Positions 36,436 to 44,937 of a stretch of DNA of 55,594 nt are shown one piece after another; position 1 is the stretch's first letter; each line of letters begins with the position of its first letter. Made by a program: the position numbers and the translations under genes. This DNA comes from Pseudomonas nabeulensis (GTDB lineage Bacteria > Pseudomonadota > Gammaproteobacteria > Pseudomonadales > Pseudomonadaceae), in the NCBI RefSeq assembly GCF_004682045.1, contig NZ_QUZT01000047.1, positions 1-55,594 on the forward strand, given 5' to 3'. The notes beneath the pieces are model-generated. The model searched no databases. It worked only from the letters and a program-made list of their open reading frames with translations, and was not told the DNA's origin.

Positions 36436-36555
36436 GAAAAAGCCCAAAAGGTGGGTAGGCGCCGCGTCTTTTTGCCGCTGGGCGCAGATAGTCGTCAAGA
36501 TTATGTGACAGCTTATGACACTTTCCCAGCCCAACACAGCGACAGGCACCACAAG

Positions 36556-36573
36556 CGTAACGAATAGTTTACG
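36556..36573. promoter_or_regulatory. Candidate PhhR/TyrR box upstream of phhA
   Basis: CGTAACGAATAGTTTACG matches the TyrR/PhhR pattern TGTAAA-N6-TTTACA at 9 of 12 defined positions and is near-symmetric. It lies 120 bp before phhA and 121 bp before phhR, midway between the divergent genes. Confidence 0.55.
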
Positions 36574-36692
36574 AAATTCAGTACATTTTCCTACGCGCCG
36601 TGGTTGGAGCGGGATGGAATCTACCGTCCGCCGGGTTATCAATAGGTTCATCGCAGGACATAACAAGAACGAATGCCTAGCAGGAGAGCCGT

Positions 36693-37484
36693 ATGAAACA
36701 GACGCAATACGTGGCCCGCGAGCCCGATGCGCAAGGTTTTATCCACTACACGCCGGAAGAACACGCGGTGTGGAACACCCTGATCACGCGCCAGCTGAAA
36801 GTGCTTGAAGGTCGCGCCTGCCAGGAATACCTGGACGGCATCGACAAGCTCGGCCTGCCCCATGACCGTATCCCGCAGCTTGGCGAGATCAACAACGTGC
36901 TGGCCGAAACCACCGGCTGGCAAGTCGCCCGCGTGCCGGCGCTGATCCCTTTCCAGACCTTTTTCGAATTGCTCGCCAGCAAGCAGTTTCCGGTGGCGAC
37001 CTTTATTCGTACCCGCGAGGAGCTGGACTACCTGCAAGAGCCGGACATCTTCCACGAGATCTTTGGCCACTGCCCGCTGCTGACCAACCCCTGGTTCGCC
37101 GAATTCACCCACACCTACGGCAAGCTCGGCCTGGCGGCCACCAAGGAGCAACGGGTGTACCTGGCGCGCCTGTACTGGATGACCATCGAGTTCGGCTTGG
37201 TGGACACCGCCGAAGGCCGGCGCATCTACGGTGGCGGGATTTTGTCGTCGCCCAAGGAAACCGTGTACAGCCTGTCGTCCGAGCCCGAACACCAGGCCTT
37301 CGACCCATTGGAAGCGATGCGCACGCCGTACCGCATCGACATCCTGCAACCGCTGTACTTCGTACTGCCCAACCTCAAGCGCCTGTTTGAAGTGGCCCAG
37401 GAAGACATCATGGGCATGGTCGAGCAAGGCATGCAGCTGGGCCTGCACGCTCCAAAGTTTCCGCCGAAACCCAAGGCCGCCTAA
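36693..37484 (+). CDS. phhA: Phenylalanine 4-monooxygenase PhhA
   Basis: 263 residues, bacterial single-domain type. It hydroxylates L-Phe to L-Tyr with tetrahydropterin and O2. The iron ligands His121 and His126 (FHEIFGHCPLL) and Glu166 (MTIEFGLV) are all present. The start has an AGGAGAGCC site. It is the first gene of phhABC. Confidence 0.98.
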   Translation: MKQTQYVAREPDAQGFIHYTPEEHAVWNTLITRQLKVLEGRACQEYLDGIDKLGLPHDRIPQLGEINNVLAETTGWQVARVPALIPFQTFFELLASKQFPVATFIRTREELDYLQEPDIFHEIFGHCPLLTNPWFAEFTHTYGKLGLAATKEQRVYLARLYWMTIEFGLVDTAEGRRIYGGGILSSPKETVYSLSSEPEHQAFDPLEAMRTPYRIDILQPLYFVLPNLKRLFEVAQEDIMGMVEQGMQLGLHAPKFPPKPKAA

Positions 37485-37581
37485 ACCTCGATTTTTAAGG
37501 CCAGGTGAGTCTGTTCCCTGGCCCCGCGTTGCTTTAGGGTGACGCCACTGACCTTCAACTTTTCGAATTCAGGACACCCCC

Positions 37582-37938
37582 ATGACCACCTTGAACCAAG
37601 CCCACTGCGAAGCCTGCCGCGCCGACGCCCCGCAAGTCAGCGATGAAGAGTTGCCGGTATTGATCAAGCAGATCCCCGACTGGAACATCGAAGTGCGCGA
37701 CGGCGTGATGCAGCTGGAAAAGGTATTCCTGTTCAAGAACTTCAAGTTCGCCCTGGCCTTTACCAACGCCATGGGTGAAATCTCCGAAGCCGAAGGCCAT
37801 CACCCCGGCCTGCTGACCGAATGGGGCAAGGTCACCGTGACCTGGTGGAGCCACTCCATCAAGGGCCTGCACCGCAACGACTTCATCATGGCCGCACGCA
37901 CCGACGACGTGGCCAAGGACGCCGAGGGCCGCAAGTAA
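37582..37938 (+). CDS. phhB: Pterin-4a-carbinolamine dehydratase PhhB
   Basis: 118 residues. It regenerates the pterin cofactor used by PhhA. The motif EAEGHHPGLLTEWGKVTVTW, with adjacent active-site histidines, is visible. It lies 97 bp downstream of phhA, and its TAA overlaps the phhC ATG (TAATG). Confidence 0.97.
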   Translation: MTTLNQAHCEACRADAPQVSDEELPVLIKQIPDWNIEVRDGVMQLEKVFLFKNFKFALAFTNAMGEISEAEGHHPGLLTEWGKVTVTWWSHSIKGLHRNDFIMAARTDDVAKDAEGRK

Positions 37939-39131
37939 TGCATTTTGATGCGATTGGCCGCGTGCCTGGTGACCCGATCCTCGGGCTGATGGACTTGTAT
38001 GCCCAGGACAGCAACCCGAACAAATTCGACCTGGGCGTGGGCGTCTATAAGGACGACCAGGGCCTGACGCCGATTCCCCATTCGGTCAAGCTGGCCGAAC
38101 AGCGCCTGGTGGACACGCAAACCACCAAGACTTACATCGGCGGTCACGGCAATGCAGCCTTTGGCACGCTGATCAGCGAGCTGGTGCTGGGGGCCGACTC
38201 CGCCTTGATCCGCAAACGTCGTGCCGGTGCCACTCAAACGCCGGGCGGTACTGGCGCGCTGCGGCTGAGTGCGGACTTTATCGCCCACAGCCTGCCGGGC
38301 CGTGGCGTGTGGCTGAGCAACCCGACCTGGCCGATCCACGAAAGCATCTTCGCCAAGGCCGGGCTCAAGGTCAGTCACTACCCGTACGTGGGCGCCGACA
38401 ACCGCCTGGATGTGGCAGCGATGTTGGCGACGCTCGCTACCGTCCCGCACGGCGACGTGGTGCTGCTGCACGCCTGCTGCCACAACCCGACTGGCTTCGA
38501 CCTGTCCCAGGATGACTGGCGCCAAGTGCTGCACATTGTGCGCGAGCGCCAACTGCTGCCGCTGATTGACTTCGCTTACCAGGGCTTTGGCGATGGGCTG
38601 GAACAGGACGCCTGGGCCGTACGGCTGTTCGCCAGCGAATTGCCGGAAGTGTTGGTCACCAGCTCCTGCTCGAAGAACTTCGGCCTGTACAGCGACCGTG
38701 TCGGTGCGCTGATCGTGTGCGCAGCCGATGCCGAAAAGCTGACGGATGTGCGCAGCCAACTGGCGAATATCGCCCGTAACCTGTGGTCGACCCCGCCGGA
38801 TCATGGTGCAGCGGTGGTGGCGACGATCCTGGGTGATGCTGAGCTGAAAACCCTGTGGAGCGGCGAAGTCGAAGCCATGCGTTCGCGGATTGCGCACTTG
38901 CGCTCCGGGTTGGTGGAGGCCTTGGCGCCCCATGGATTGGCCGAGCGGTTTGCGCATATCGGCGCGCAGCGTGGGATGTTTTCCTATACAGGACTGAGTG
39001 CCGAGCAGGTGAAGCAGCTGCGCGAGAAACACAGTGTGTATATGGTGAATTCGGGGCGGGCGAATGTGGCGGGGATTGATGCGACGCGATTGGCATTGTT
39101 GGCAGCTGCAATCGCCGAAGTCTCCAGCTGA
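37938..39131 (+). CDS. phhC: Aromatic amino acid aminotransferase PhhC
   Basis: 397 residues, class I PLP aminotransferase. The PLP lysine lies in SSCSKNFGLYSDRVG, with the cofactor-contact sequence CCHNPTGFDLSQDDW. It transaminates Tyr/Phe to 4-hydroxyphenylpyruvate/phenylpyruvate. The start was chosen at the TAATG overlap with phhB. A start further upstream would read through phhB in another frame. Confidence 0.96.
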   Translation: MHFDAIGRVPGDPILGLMDLYAQDSNPNKFDLGVGVYKDDQGLTPIPHSVKLAEQRLVDTQTTKTYIGGHGNAAFGTLISELVLGADSALIRKRRAGATQTPGGTGALRLSADFIAHSLPGRGVWLSNPTWPIHESIFAKAGLKVSHYPYVGADNRLDVAAMLATLATVPHGDVVLLHACCHNPTGFDLSQDDWRQVLHIVRERQLLPLIDFAYQGFGDGLEQDAWAVRLFASELPEVLVTSSCSKNFGLYSDRVGALIVCAADAEKLTDVRSQLANIARNLWSTPPDHGAAVVATILGDAELKTLWSGEVEAMRSRIAHLRSGLVEALAPHGLAERFAHIGAQRGMFSYTGLSAEQVKQLREKHSVYMVNSGRANVAGIDATRLALLAAAIAEVSS

Positions 39132-39145
39132 CGAAACCGAGTTGA

Positions 39146-39240
39146 AAATGTGGGAGGGGGCTTGCCCCCGATAGCAGAGTGTCAGCCAATAAACATGTAG
39201 CTGACCCACCGCTATCGGGGGCAAGCCCCCTCCCACATTT
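39146..39240. repeat. REPIN between phhC and the metallophosphoesterase gene
   Basis: Two GI-type REP arms in inverted orientation lie between convergent genes (14 bp past phhC, 15 bp past the other stop). It can fold symmetrically and would serve either strand as a transcript end. Confidence 0.88.
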
Positions 39241-39255
39241 GAACTGGGTTGAACT

Positions 39256-40065
39256 TTAGACTGTGGCCATCTCGGCTTTGAGCCGGGCTTCCTTGGCCTG
39301 GGCATCAGCCAGGCGATACAGCTCGATACTGCCATCCCAATGCTCGATCAAAGCCGTGCACGACTCCACCCAATCCCCACAATTGAGGTAGTCCACCTCG
39401 CCCACCTTGCGAATCTCTGCATGGTGAATATGCCCACACACCACCCCGTGCAATTCACGCTTGGTCACTTCGTGGGCGATGGCTTCTTCGAAATCGCTGA
39501 TAAAGCTCACCGCCGTTTTCACCTTGTGCTTCAAGTACGCCGACAGCGACCAATAGCCATAGCCATACCGCGCCCGCCAATGATTCAGCCAGCGGTTCAG
39601 CGTGAGCGTGAATTCGTAGGCCGAGTCGCCCAGGAACGCCAGCCAACGGTGGTAGCGGGTAATCACGTCGAACTGGTCACCATGAATCACCAGCAAGTGG
39701 CGACCATCGGCAGTCACATGCACCGCCTCGTCCACCAACTGGATATTGCCCAGGATCAGTTTGGAGTAGCGACGCAGGAATTCATCGTGGTTGCCGGTGA
39801 CGTAGATCACCTCAGTGCCACGCTTGGCCATGGTCAGCAGGCGGCGGATCACGTTGGTGTGGGCCTGGGGCCAATACATGCCGCCGCGCAGTTTCCAGCC
39901 GTCGATGATGTCACCAACCAAGTAAACCTTGTCGGCGTGGTAGCCCTTGAGGAACTGCGATAGATGCTCGGCCTGGCAATCCCGGGTGCCCAGGTGCACG
40001 TCGGAAATCCACAGGGTACGCACCCGTTGCTTGCGGCTGGGCTTGGTGAACTCGGCACTGGTCAT
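39256..40065 (-). CDS. LpxH-like calcineurin-type metallophosphoesterase
   Basis: 269 residues. All dinuclear-metal motifs are visible: SDVHLG, VGDIIDGW, VTGNHDE, VIHGDQFD and VCGHIHHAEI. It resembles the UDP-2,3-diacylglucosamine diphosphatase (LpxH/YbbF-like) family that is widespread in pseudomonads as an additional paralogue. The substrate is not established from sequence. The start MTSAEFTKPS was chosen because GAGGG lies about 8 nt before it. Confidence 0.88.
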   Translation of the reverse strand: MTSAEFTKPSRKQRVRTLWISDVHLGTRDCQAEHLSQFLKGYHADKVYLVGDIIDGWKLRGGMYWPQAHTNVIRRLLTMAKRGTEVIYVTGNHDEFLRRYSKLILGNIQLVDEAVHVTADGRHLLVIHGDQFDVITRYHRWLAFLGDSAYEFTLTLNRWLNHWRARYGYGYWSLSAYLKHKVKTAVSFISDFEEAIAHEVTKRELHGVVCGHIHHAEIRKVGEVDYLNCGDWVESCTALIEHWDGSIELYRLADAQAKEARLKAEMATV

Positions 40066-40202
40066 GGGCATCCCTCGACGCTGTTTTCGCGAGCTTGCGC
40101 CCTGGCGATTAATAGCCCATGACAACTGTGCGTCAGTCTGATGACAGCACCCGCTCGCCGCAAAGCGTTGTAGACTGCCGGCTTGCTGCCCTGGAGACCG
40201 CG

Positions 40203-40952
40203 ATGGGACCTGCCCTCACGCTACGCCACTACCTAGAAGCGCCCATTGCCCACAGCCACGAGCATGCGCAGTTGGTGTTCGGCTTGTCCGGGCATCTGGA
40301 CCTGGAGGTAGATGGCCGCGGCAGCCAAGTGCGCGAAAGCAGTGTGATGGTGCTGCCCTTCTCTGCCCATCACGCGTGCGGCAGTCGCGATGGCAGCCGC
40401 TGCCTGGTGCTCGATGTGCCCACCGAACACTGGCTGCTGCAATCCTTGGGCGAGCATGCCGACGCCAGCCTCCGCCTGCTCGATCAACCGGCGCGACTGG
40501 CGCTGGATTCACGGCAACACCAACTGGTGCAATGGTTAGCCCACAGCCCAGTAGATGACCCGCTGATCGTGCAGCAAGGCGCGGTGTTGCTGCTGGCCAG
40601 CCTCAATCATGCCCAGGCCCAACCCGCGCCAGGTCGGCGCCTGCCCTACGCGGCCTTCAATGCCCATATCGAGCGTCACGCGGCGCATCCGCTGCAAGTC
40701 GCCGATCTTGCGCGCCTTGCCGACCTTTCCGAGGCACGCCTGCATGCACGCTTCATGGCCGAGTGCGGGCAGACGCCGATGGAGTATGTTCGCCGTCGGC
40801 GCTTGCAGATGGCGCTGGATCTGCTGCGCAGCACAGCGTTACCCATCGGTGAGATTGCGGACCGCGTCGGCTATACCTCGCAAAGTGCGTTTGCGGCGGC
40901 GATGCTGCGGGAATTTGGCGCCTCCCCGGGCGTTTTGCGACGCAGCGCGTAG
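40203..40952 (+). CDS. AraC-family transcriptional regulator
   Basis: 249 residues. An N-terminal cupin-like sensing domain (HSHEHAQLVFGLSGHLDLEVDG) precedes a C-terminal double HTH of AraC type (VADLARLADLSEARLHARF; IGEIADRVGYTSQSAFAAAM). The start has GGAG 7 nt upstream. It is on the same strand as the EamA transporter 99 bp downstream, a possible target. The ligand is unknown. Confidence 0.93.
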   Translation: MGPALTLRHYLEAPIAHSHEHAQLVFGLSGHLDLEVDGRGSQVRESSVMVLPFSAHHACGSRDGSRCLVLDVPTEHWLLQSLGEHADASLRLLDQPARLALDSRQHQLVQWLAHSPVDDPLIVQQGAVLLLASLNHAQAQPAPGRRLPYAAFNAHIERHAAHPLQVADLARLADLSEARLHARFMAECGQTPMEYVRRRRLQMALDLLRSTALPIGEIADRVGYTSQSAFAAAMLREFGASPGVLRRSA

Positions 40953-41051
40953 CAAGAGTCTGGCGATAAACCGTGCGAGACTCACGACAGACATCCCCAC
41001 GGCCGAGCCACTAGACTGCACCTCTGTCACCCGTTTGTTTCAAGGACCGCA

Positions 41052-41936
41052 ATGACTCCCCGCTCAGCCCTCGGCGCCCTGCATATCGGCGCATTGATGT
41101 TTGGCCTCACTGGCGTATTCGGCAAACTGGCGGCGGCTTCGCCGGCCATTATCGTGTTCGGCCGTGCCGCGTTTGCCGTGGTTGCCCTGGCGGTGTTTGC
41201 ACGCTTCGCCAGCAATGCGCCCTGGAAAAAACTCGAGAGGCGCGACTGGCGCCGCCTGCTGGTCAGCGGCGTATTGTTGGCGGCGCATTGGGTGACGTTC
41301 TTCATCGCGGTGAAAGTGGGCGGCGTGGCGGTCGCAACGTTGGGCTTTACCGCGTTTCCGGCGTTTACCGTGATCCTCGAAGGGGTGATCTTCCGCGAGC
41401 GCATCCGCGCCAATGAAGTATTGCTGGTGGCCCTGGTCAGCGTTGGCCTGGTGTTGGTCACCCCGGACTTCAACCTCGCCAGCGAAGCCACCGGCGGGTT
41501 GCTGTGGGGCATCGTTTCGGGGTTGTTGTTCTCCCTGCTGTCGCTGAACAACCGCGCCAGTTCCGGGCGAATTCCGGCGGTGCAGGCCGCGCTGTGTCAG
41601 AACGTGGTGGTCGCCGCGCTCCTGCTGCCGGTGGCGGCGCCGGGGCTGGCGGATGTGCGCGCCATCGACTGGCTGTGGATCGGCTTGCTGGGGGTGTTCT
41701 GCACGGGCCTGGCCCACAGCCTGTTTGTCGCCAGCCTGGCCGTGATCAAGGCACGCACCGCCTCGGTGGTGTTCGCCATGGAGCCGGTCTACGGCATCAC
41801 CGTGGCGTGGCTGCTGTTCGCCGAAACGCCGACCCTGCGCATGCTGCTGGGGGGGGCGCTGATCATTGTTGCGATCGTGCTGTCGGGGCTGATGGGCAGT
41901 GCCAGCCAGGCCAAACAACCCGCTGCGACGGCCTGA
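41052..41936 (+). CDS. EamA/DMT-family transporter (10 TM)
   Basis: 294 residues with about ten hydrophobic helices in two EamA repeats. It is an RhaT/YdcZ-type drug/metabolite exporter. Helix-end features typical of the family are seen (ALSV-like VFAMEPVYGITVAWLLF; FAETPTLRMLLGGALIIVAI). The last codons form the beginning of a leader sequence duplicated at 44804. Substrate unknown. Confidence 0.92.
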   Translation: MTPRSALGALHIGALMFGLTGVFGKLAAASPAIIVFGRAAFAVVALAVFARFASNAPWKKLERRDWRRLLVSGVLLAAHWVTFFIAVKVGGVAVATLGFTAFPAFTVILEGVIFRERIRANEVLLVALVSVGLVLVTPDFNLASEATGGLLWGIVSGLLFSLLSLNNRASSGRIPAVQAALCQNVVVAALLLPVAAPGLADVRAIDWLWIGLLGVFCTGLAHSLFVASLAVIKARTASVVFAMEPVYGITVAWLLFAETPTLRMLLGGALIIVAIVLSGLMGSASQAKQPAATA

Positions 41937-42063
41937 TCTATACTCTGGCGATCCGCAACAGTCTGTCGTCGTTTACCGGATAACGACTTCTCGACGACAG
42001 TCTTGGTCCATTTTGTAGTTGCCGCAGTGCGAGTGGTCATTCCATTCACGTAACCTGCAGGTG
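41929..42063 (+). repeat. Leader repeat copy 1 (promoter plus 5' UTR)
   Basis: This matches 44804-44931 in direct orientation. The first ~73 nt are about 90% identical, and 17 nt near the 3' end are identical (42029-42045 equals 44899-44915, GCGAGTGGTCATTCCAT). It contains CTATACT and a hairpin CTGTCGTCG-N20-CGACGACAG (41963-42000). It begins inside the last codons of the EamA gene and ends at the ribosome-binding site of the 902-residue protein. Confidence 0.9.
41938..41944 (+). promoter_or_regulatory. RpoS-like -10 element, copy 1
   Basis: CTATACT is the extended -10 favoured by sigma-S in E. coli and Pseudomonas. No sigma-70 -35 is seen 17 bp upstream, which is compatible with sigma-S. 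It lies 126 bp before the downstream ATG, giving a leader of roughly 115 nt. Confidence 0.55.
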
Positions 42064-42069
42064 ATACAA

Positions 42070-44778
42070 ATGCACAAGGTCATACGTAATTTCACGATGA
42101 CGCTGCTGATGTGCTCCATTGGCAACGCATACGCTGCCCAGGAGCACAATATTATCGTTGAGCTGGGTCAGGGACTGCCCCAACTGCAACAGAGTGCCAA
42201 CAGCGACTACCAGCAAAAGAACCAATTGGAAGCCCTGGCACAAGCCATTCCAGAAGTACGTCAGACACTCGCGAAACTCGCTAAGAACACGCCTGAGGAA
42301 AACCGCGAACAGGCCAGATATGGCCTGTACCGGCAGTTTTTTGTCGATGGTAAAAACCTATCCACCGAGCAACGAGAGCAGGTACTCAAAAGCCTGCGGG
42401 CTAACCCGTTGATCAAAACGGCAGAAGTGCACACCACCGAAGACGCACCAAGGGTGAATCGCAGCCTGCCGGTGAATGTCAGCCGTAGCACCCCATCCCA
42501 ACGACCGGCGTATCTGCTCGCCGCCACGCCTGGCAATGGCTACCGACTGGGTGGGATTAATTCAGATGCAGTGAACAATCTGCCGGGGGCCCAAGGCAAT
42601 TTCGCGCGGGTCGTGATCCTCACTGACAGCTCCTGGGATATGAGCCATGCAAGCCTTGCGCAGCAATCTTTTCATCCATTGCGCCCTCGAGAACGACTTG
42701 CTTGCGGGCTCTACTGGGATGTAGGCCGCAGTGGAACGCAAGCGGCGGGGATCATTGCCGATAAAAACCTTGGCATCGTGCCTGCTGCACAGCTCATGGC
42801 CGCACCGTCTTCCTGGCGCGGCGGGATTTACTTCGACGACCTCAATGCAGCGAACTTGAAGGCCGGAGATGTAGTCGTCATTGATACCGCCACCAACGAA
42901 AATGCACCGTACTTTTACCCCCGCGATACCTGTCGCGGCGGTACGGTATGCACGCTACCCCTGGCATTGGCGGCGGGTGACGAAAACGTATTGTCCAGCT
43001 ACATGCGTAACATCGAATACCTGACCGAGCAAAAAGGTGTCCACGTTGTGATCAATGCCGGCGGTGGTACCAAGCAATTGGCCGAGAGCTGGGCAAGCCA
43101 GTTTCCAGGCCGCTATCTGCCGATCAACCTGGACAACCCCGCTTTGCAGGGCAACTTCGACCGCAGCCGAAATGACGATGGCAGCATTCTCGTTGGCAGT
43201 ATCAATCCCCGGACCGGCACTGCCGAAGGTGCCAATTATGGGAGTCGGATCGATGTCTCGACCTGGGGAACATCCATAAAGATGGCCGATTACCAGCCTG
43301 GGGTAAAAAACCTCTACACACGCTACGACGCAGACAATCCCCTCGATTACAGGCTGTCCACGTGGATTATTGCTGGGGCTGTCGCGAAGATTCAGAGCAT
43401 TGCCTTTGCAAAAGGACTTGGCCCCGTGCCGCCCAGAATCATGCGGCAATTGCTGGTCGACACCGGACATGACTTGGTCAACGCCACTCCCGGTATAGCG
43501 CGTGGCAAGCAGCCGGACGTAAAGGCGGCGGTGGATAAAATGCTGGCCGCATACGCCAATGGGTTTCCACCCGAACCGGCGACCCCGACCATCAAACGCA
43601 TTGTGGGCGTCGGGTTCGCTGCAGGCGATAGAGGCTCGTCGTTCGGCGGAGCCCGAAGCAATACCACGGTAACGTATACCCCCGTACTGAATGCGGCAGC
43701 GAAAGACGTCATCTTTGACTGGAAAGTCGCCCCCCCCTTGATCATCCGCAACGTAAACCCTGAAACCGGCGAACTGAAAGTGGACGTGCCGGCAGGCGTC
43801 GGGACTTACTGGCACCAACCGCCTCCGCGTACCACATCGGTCACGCTCACCACTCACGAGAAAAATGGCATAACCGACACACTGTCACGCAGCAGCTCAA
43901 TCGTGGGCGTCTACACCTCAGACAAGACCTATGCAGCGACCTGGGACGTGCCCGATGCCATTGACGCTGGGCAGCCGACTTCGTTCACAGTGACACCCAA
44001 ACCCAGTGGCGGCTCGGGGTATCAAATCCGCTGGCTGGCAGCAGATCTGTTCCCAGGCGTACAGGAGAAAACCGGCACTAATGCGCCTTACACCATTGGA
44101 GTGACCGCGCCACCGGTGACCGAAGACACACACATCAAGGTCGAAGCGGGCGGTACCCTACAAGGGTCCGCAGCGCCGATAGGCACGGGTTTTTTCCTGT
44201 CCAAAACTGTCCTCGTTCGGGCAAAACCGCTGGAGGTTCAACCGCTGACGGGCACGCTGACGGTGCCTGCATCCGTCGTTGGCGGCAAAGAGGTGCTGTT
44301 CAGCACGGACGTGAAAGATGTCAATGGTGGCGGGTTGAGCTATAAGTGGACACCGCCCCCTAGCTTCATCGGTGCTACCGACCGCGCGGTGTTCAGTGGC
44401 TTCGCTCCCAGCGTCAGCCAGGATATGGCGGGTCAGGTGGAAGTGTTGGTCTCGGACACCAAAGGCCAGCAACTGCGATTGTCACAACCCGTTAACGTAA
44501 CGGCCAATCTGCCGAGCGTCAGCATCCTCGGCCCGAACGCCGTCGCCTCCGGTCAGACCGTCACCTTGACCGCGCAAGTCAGCAATCCCCCGCCTGGAAC
44601 ACTGCGCTACAGCTGGAGAATGGCACCAGGGTTTACAGGCACCCCCAGCAACAGCCCGAGCTTGACGTTGACTGCACCACAGGTCACTCAGCCCACTACC
44701 GCCGTGATTTCGGTAAGTGCTGGCGTTGGCATGAACCAGGCAACGGCGTCGATCACACTGACCATCGCACCACGTTAA
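42070..44778 (+). CDS. Secreted degenerate subtilisin-like (S8) protein with C-terminal Ig/PKD-like domains
   Basis: 902 residues. Signal peptide about 1-22 (ends AYA). Residues 175-470 follow the subtilase order: an Asp strand (VVILTDSSWDMSHASL, Asp186), a His-region analogue (RSGTQAAGIIAD, 220-231), a strand VHVVINAGGG and a Ser-region analogue (YRLSTWIIAGAVA, 427-439). By my alignment the HGT His is Ser221, the oxyanion Asn is Gly and the GTS Ser is Arg, so it is probably not a protease. Residues 510-902 hold about four beta-sandwich repeats (GQTVTLTAQV; GKEVLFSTDV). The start MHKVIRNF was chosen for its signal peptide and the AGGTGA site. GC appears lower than in neighbours. Role unknown. 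Confidence 0.75.
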   Translation: MHKVIRNFTMTLLMCSIGNAYAAQEHNIIVELGQGLPQLQQSANSDYQQKNQLEALAQAIPEVRQTLAKLAKNTPEENREQARYGLYRQFFVDGKNLSTEQREQVLKSLRANPLIKTAEVHTTEDAPRVNRSLPVNVSRSTPSQRPAYLLAATPGNGYRLGGINSDAVNNLPGAQGNFARVVILTDSSWDMSHASLAQQSFHPLRPRERLACGLYWDVGRSGTQAAGIIADKNLGIVPAAQLMAAPSSWRGGIYFDDLNAANLKAGDVVVIDTATNENAPYFYPRDTCRGGTVCTLPLALAAGDENVLSSYMRNIEYLTEQKGVHVVINAGGGTKQLAESWASQFPGRYLPINLDNPALQGNFDRSRNDDGSILVGSINPRTGTAEGANYGSRIDVSTWGTSIKMADYQPGVKNLYTRYDADNPLDYRLSTWIIAGAVAKIQSIAFAKGLGPVPPRIMRQLLVDTGHDLVNATPGIARGKQPDVKAAVDKMLAAYANGFPPEPATPTIKRIVGVGFAAGDRGSSFGGARSNTTVTYTPVLNAAAKDVIFDWKVAPPLIIRNVNPETGELKVDVPAGVGTYWHQPPPRTTSVTLTTHEKNGITDTLSRSSSIVGVYTSDKTYAATWDVPDAIDAGQPTSFTVTPKPSGGSGYQIRWLAADLFPGVQEKTGTNAPYTIGVTAPPVTEDTHIKVEAGGTLQGSAAPIGTGFFLSKTVLVRAKPLEVQPLTGTLTVPASVVGGKEVLFSTDVKDVNGGGLSYKWTPPPSFIGATDRAVFSGFAPSVSQDMAGQVEVLVSDTKGQQLRLSQPVNVTANLPSVSILGPNAVASGQTVTLTAQVSNPPPGTLRYSWRMAPGFTGTPSNSPSLTLTAPQVTQPTTAVISVSAGVGMNQATASITLTIAPR

Positions 44779-44790
44779 TAGACTGCGCCT

Positions 44791-44810
44791 CAGGCCGCTT
44801 CGGCGGCCTG
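44791..44810 (+). terminator. UUCG-loop hairpin after the subtilisin-like gene
   Basis: CAGGCCGC-TTCG-GCGGCCTG is a perfect 8-bp stem with a stable tetraloop, 12 bp past the stop. No T-tract follows. It overlaps the start of leader copy 2 and lies where the -35 region of that promoter would be. Confidence 0.5.
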
Positions 44811-44931
44811 ATCTATACTCTGGCCATCCGCAACAGTCTGTCGTCGTTAACGGATAAGGACTTCTCGACGACAGCCATGACGTTTGAAGTTGCTGCAAGC
44901 GAGTGGTCATTCCATAACGCAATGCAGGAGT
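44804..44931 (+). repeat. Leader repeat copy 2 (promoter plus 5' UTR)
   Basis: Second copy of the leader described at 41929-42063. It keeps the CTATACT element, the hairpin CTGTCGTCG-N19-CGACGACAG (44838-44874) and the 17-nt block GCGAGTGGTCATTCCAT. It leads into the ribosome-binding site of the 93-residue membrane protein. Confidence 0.9.
44813..44819 (+). promoter_or_regulatory. RpoS-like -10 element, copy 2
   Basis: CTATACT in the same context as copy 1 (GATCTATACTCTGGC), about 119 bp before the 93-residue protein start. Its conservation in both copies supports function. Confidence 0.55.
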
Positions 44932-44937
44932 TTCATC

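Noticed and set aside
36436..36666. 77-residue N-terminal extension of PhhR
   Set aside because: It covers the divergent promoter region and the PhhR box; the family starts at the ACT domain.
36436..36692. Sigma-54 promoter for phhA
   Set aside because: The best candidate (GGCACCACAAGC) has GG and GC only 8 bases apart, and PhhR lacks GAFTGA.
42019..42069. Earlier ATG for the subtilisin-like gene
   Set aside because: It adds 17 residues ahead of a clear signal peptide and would translate the conserved leader block.
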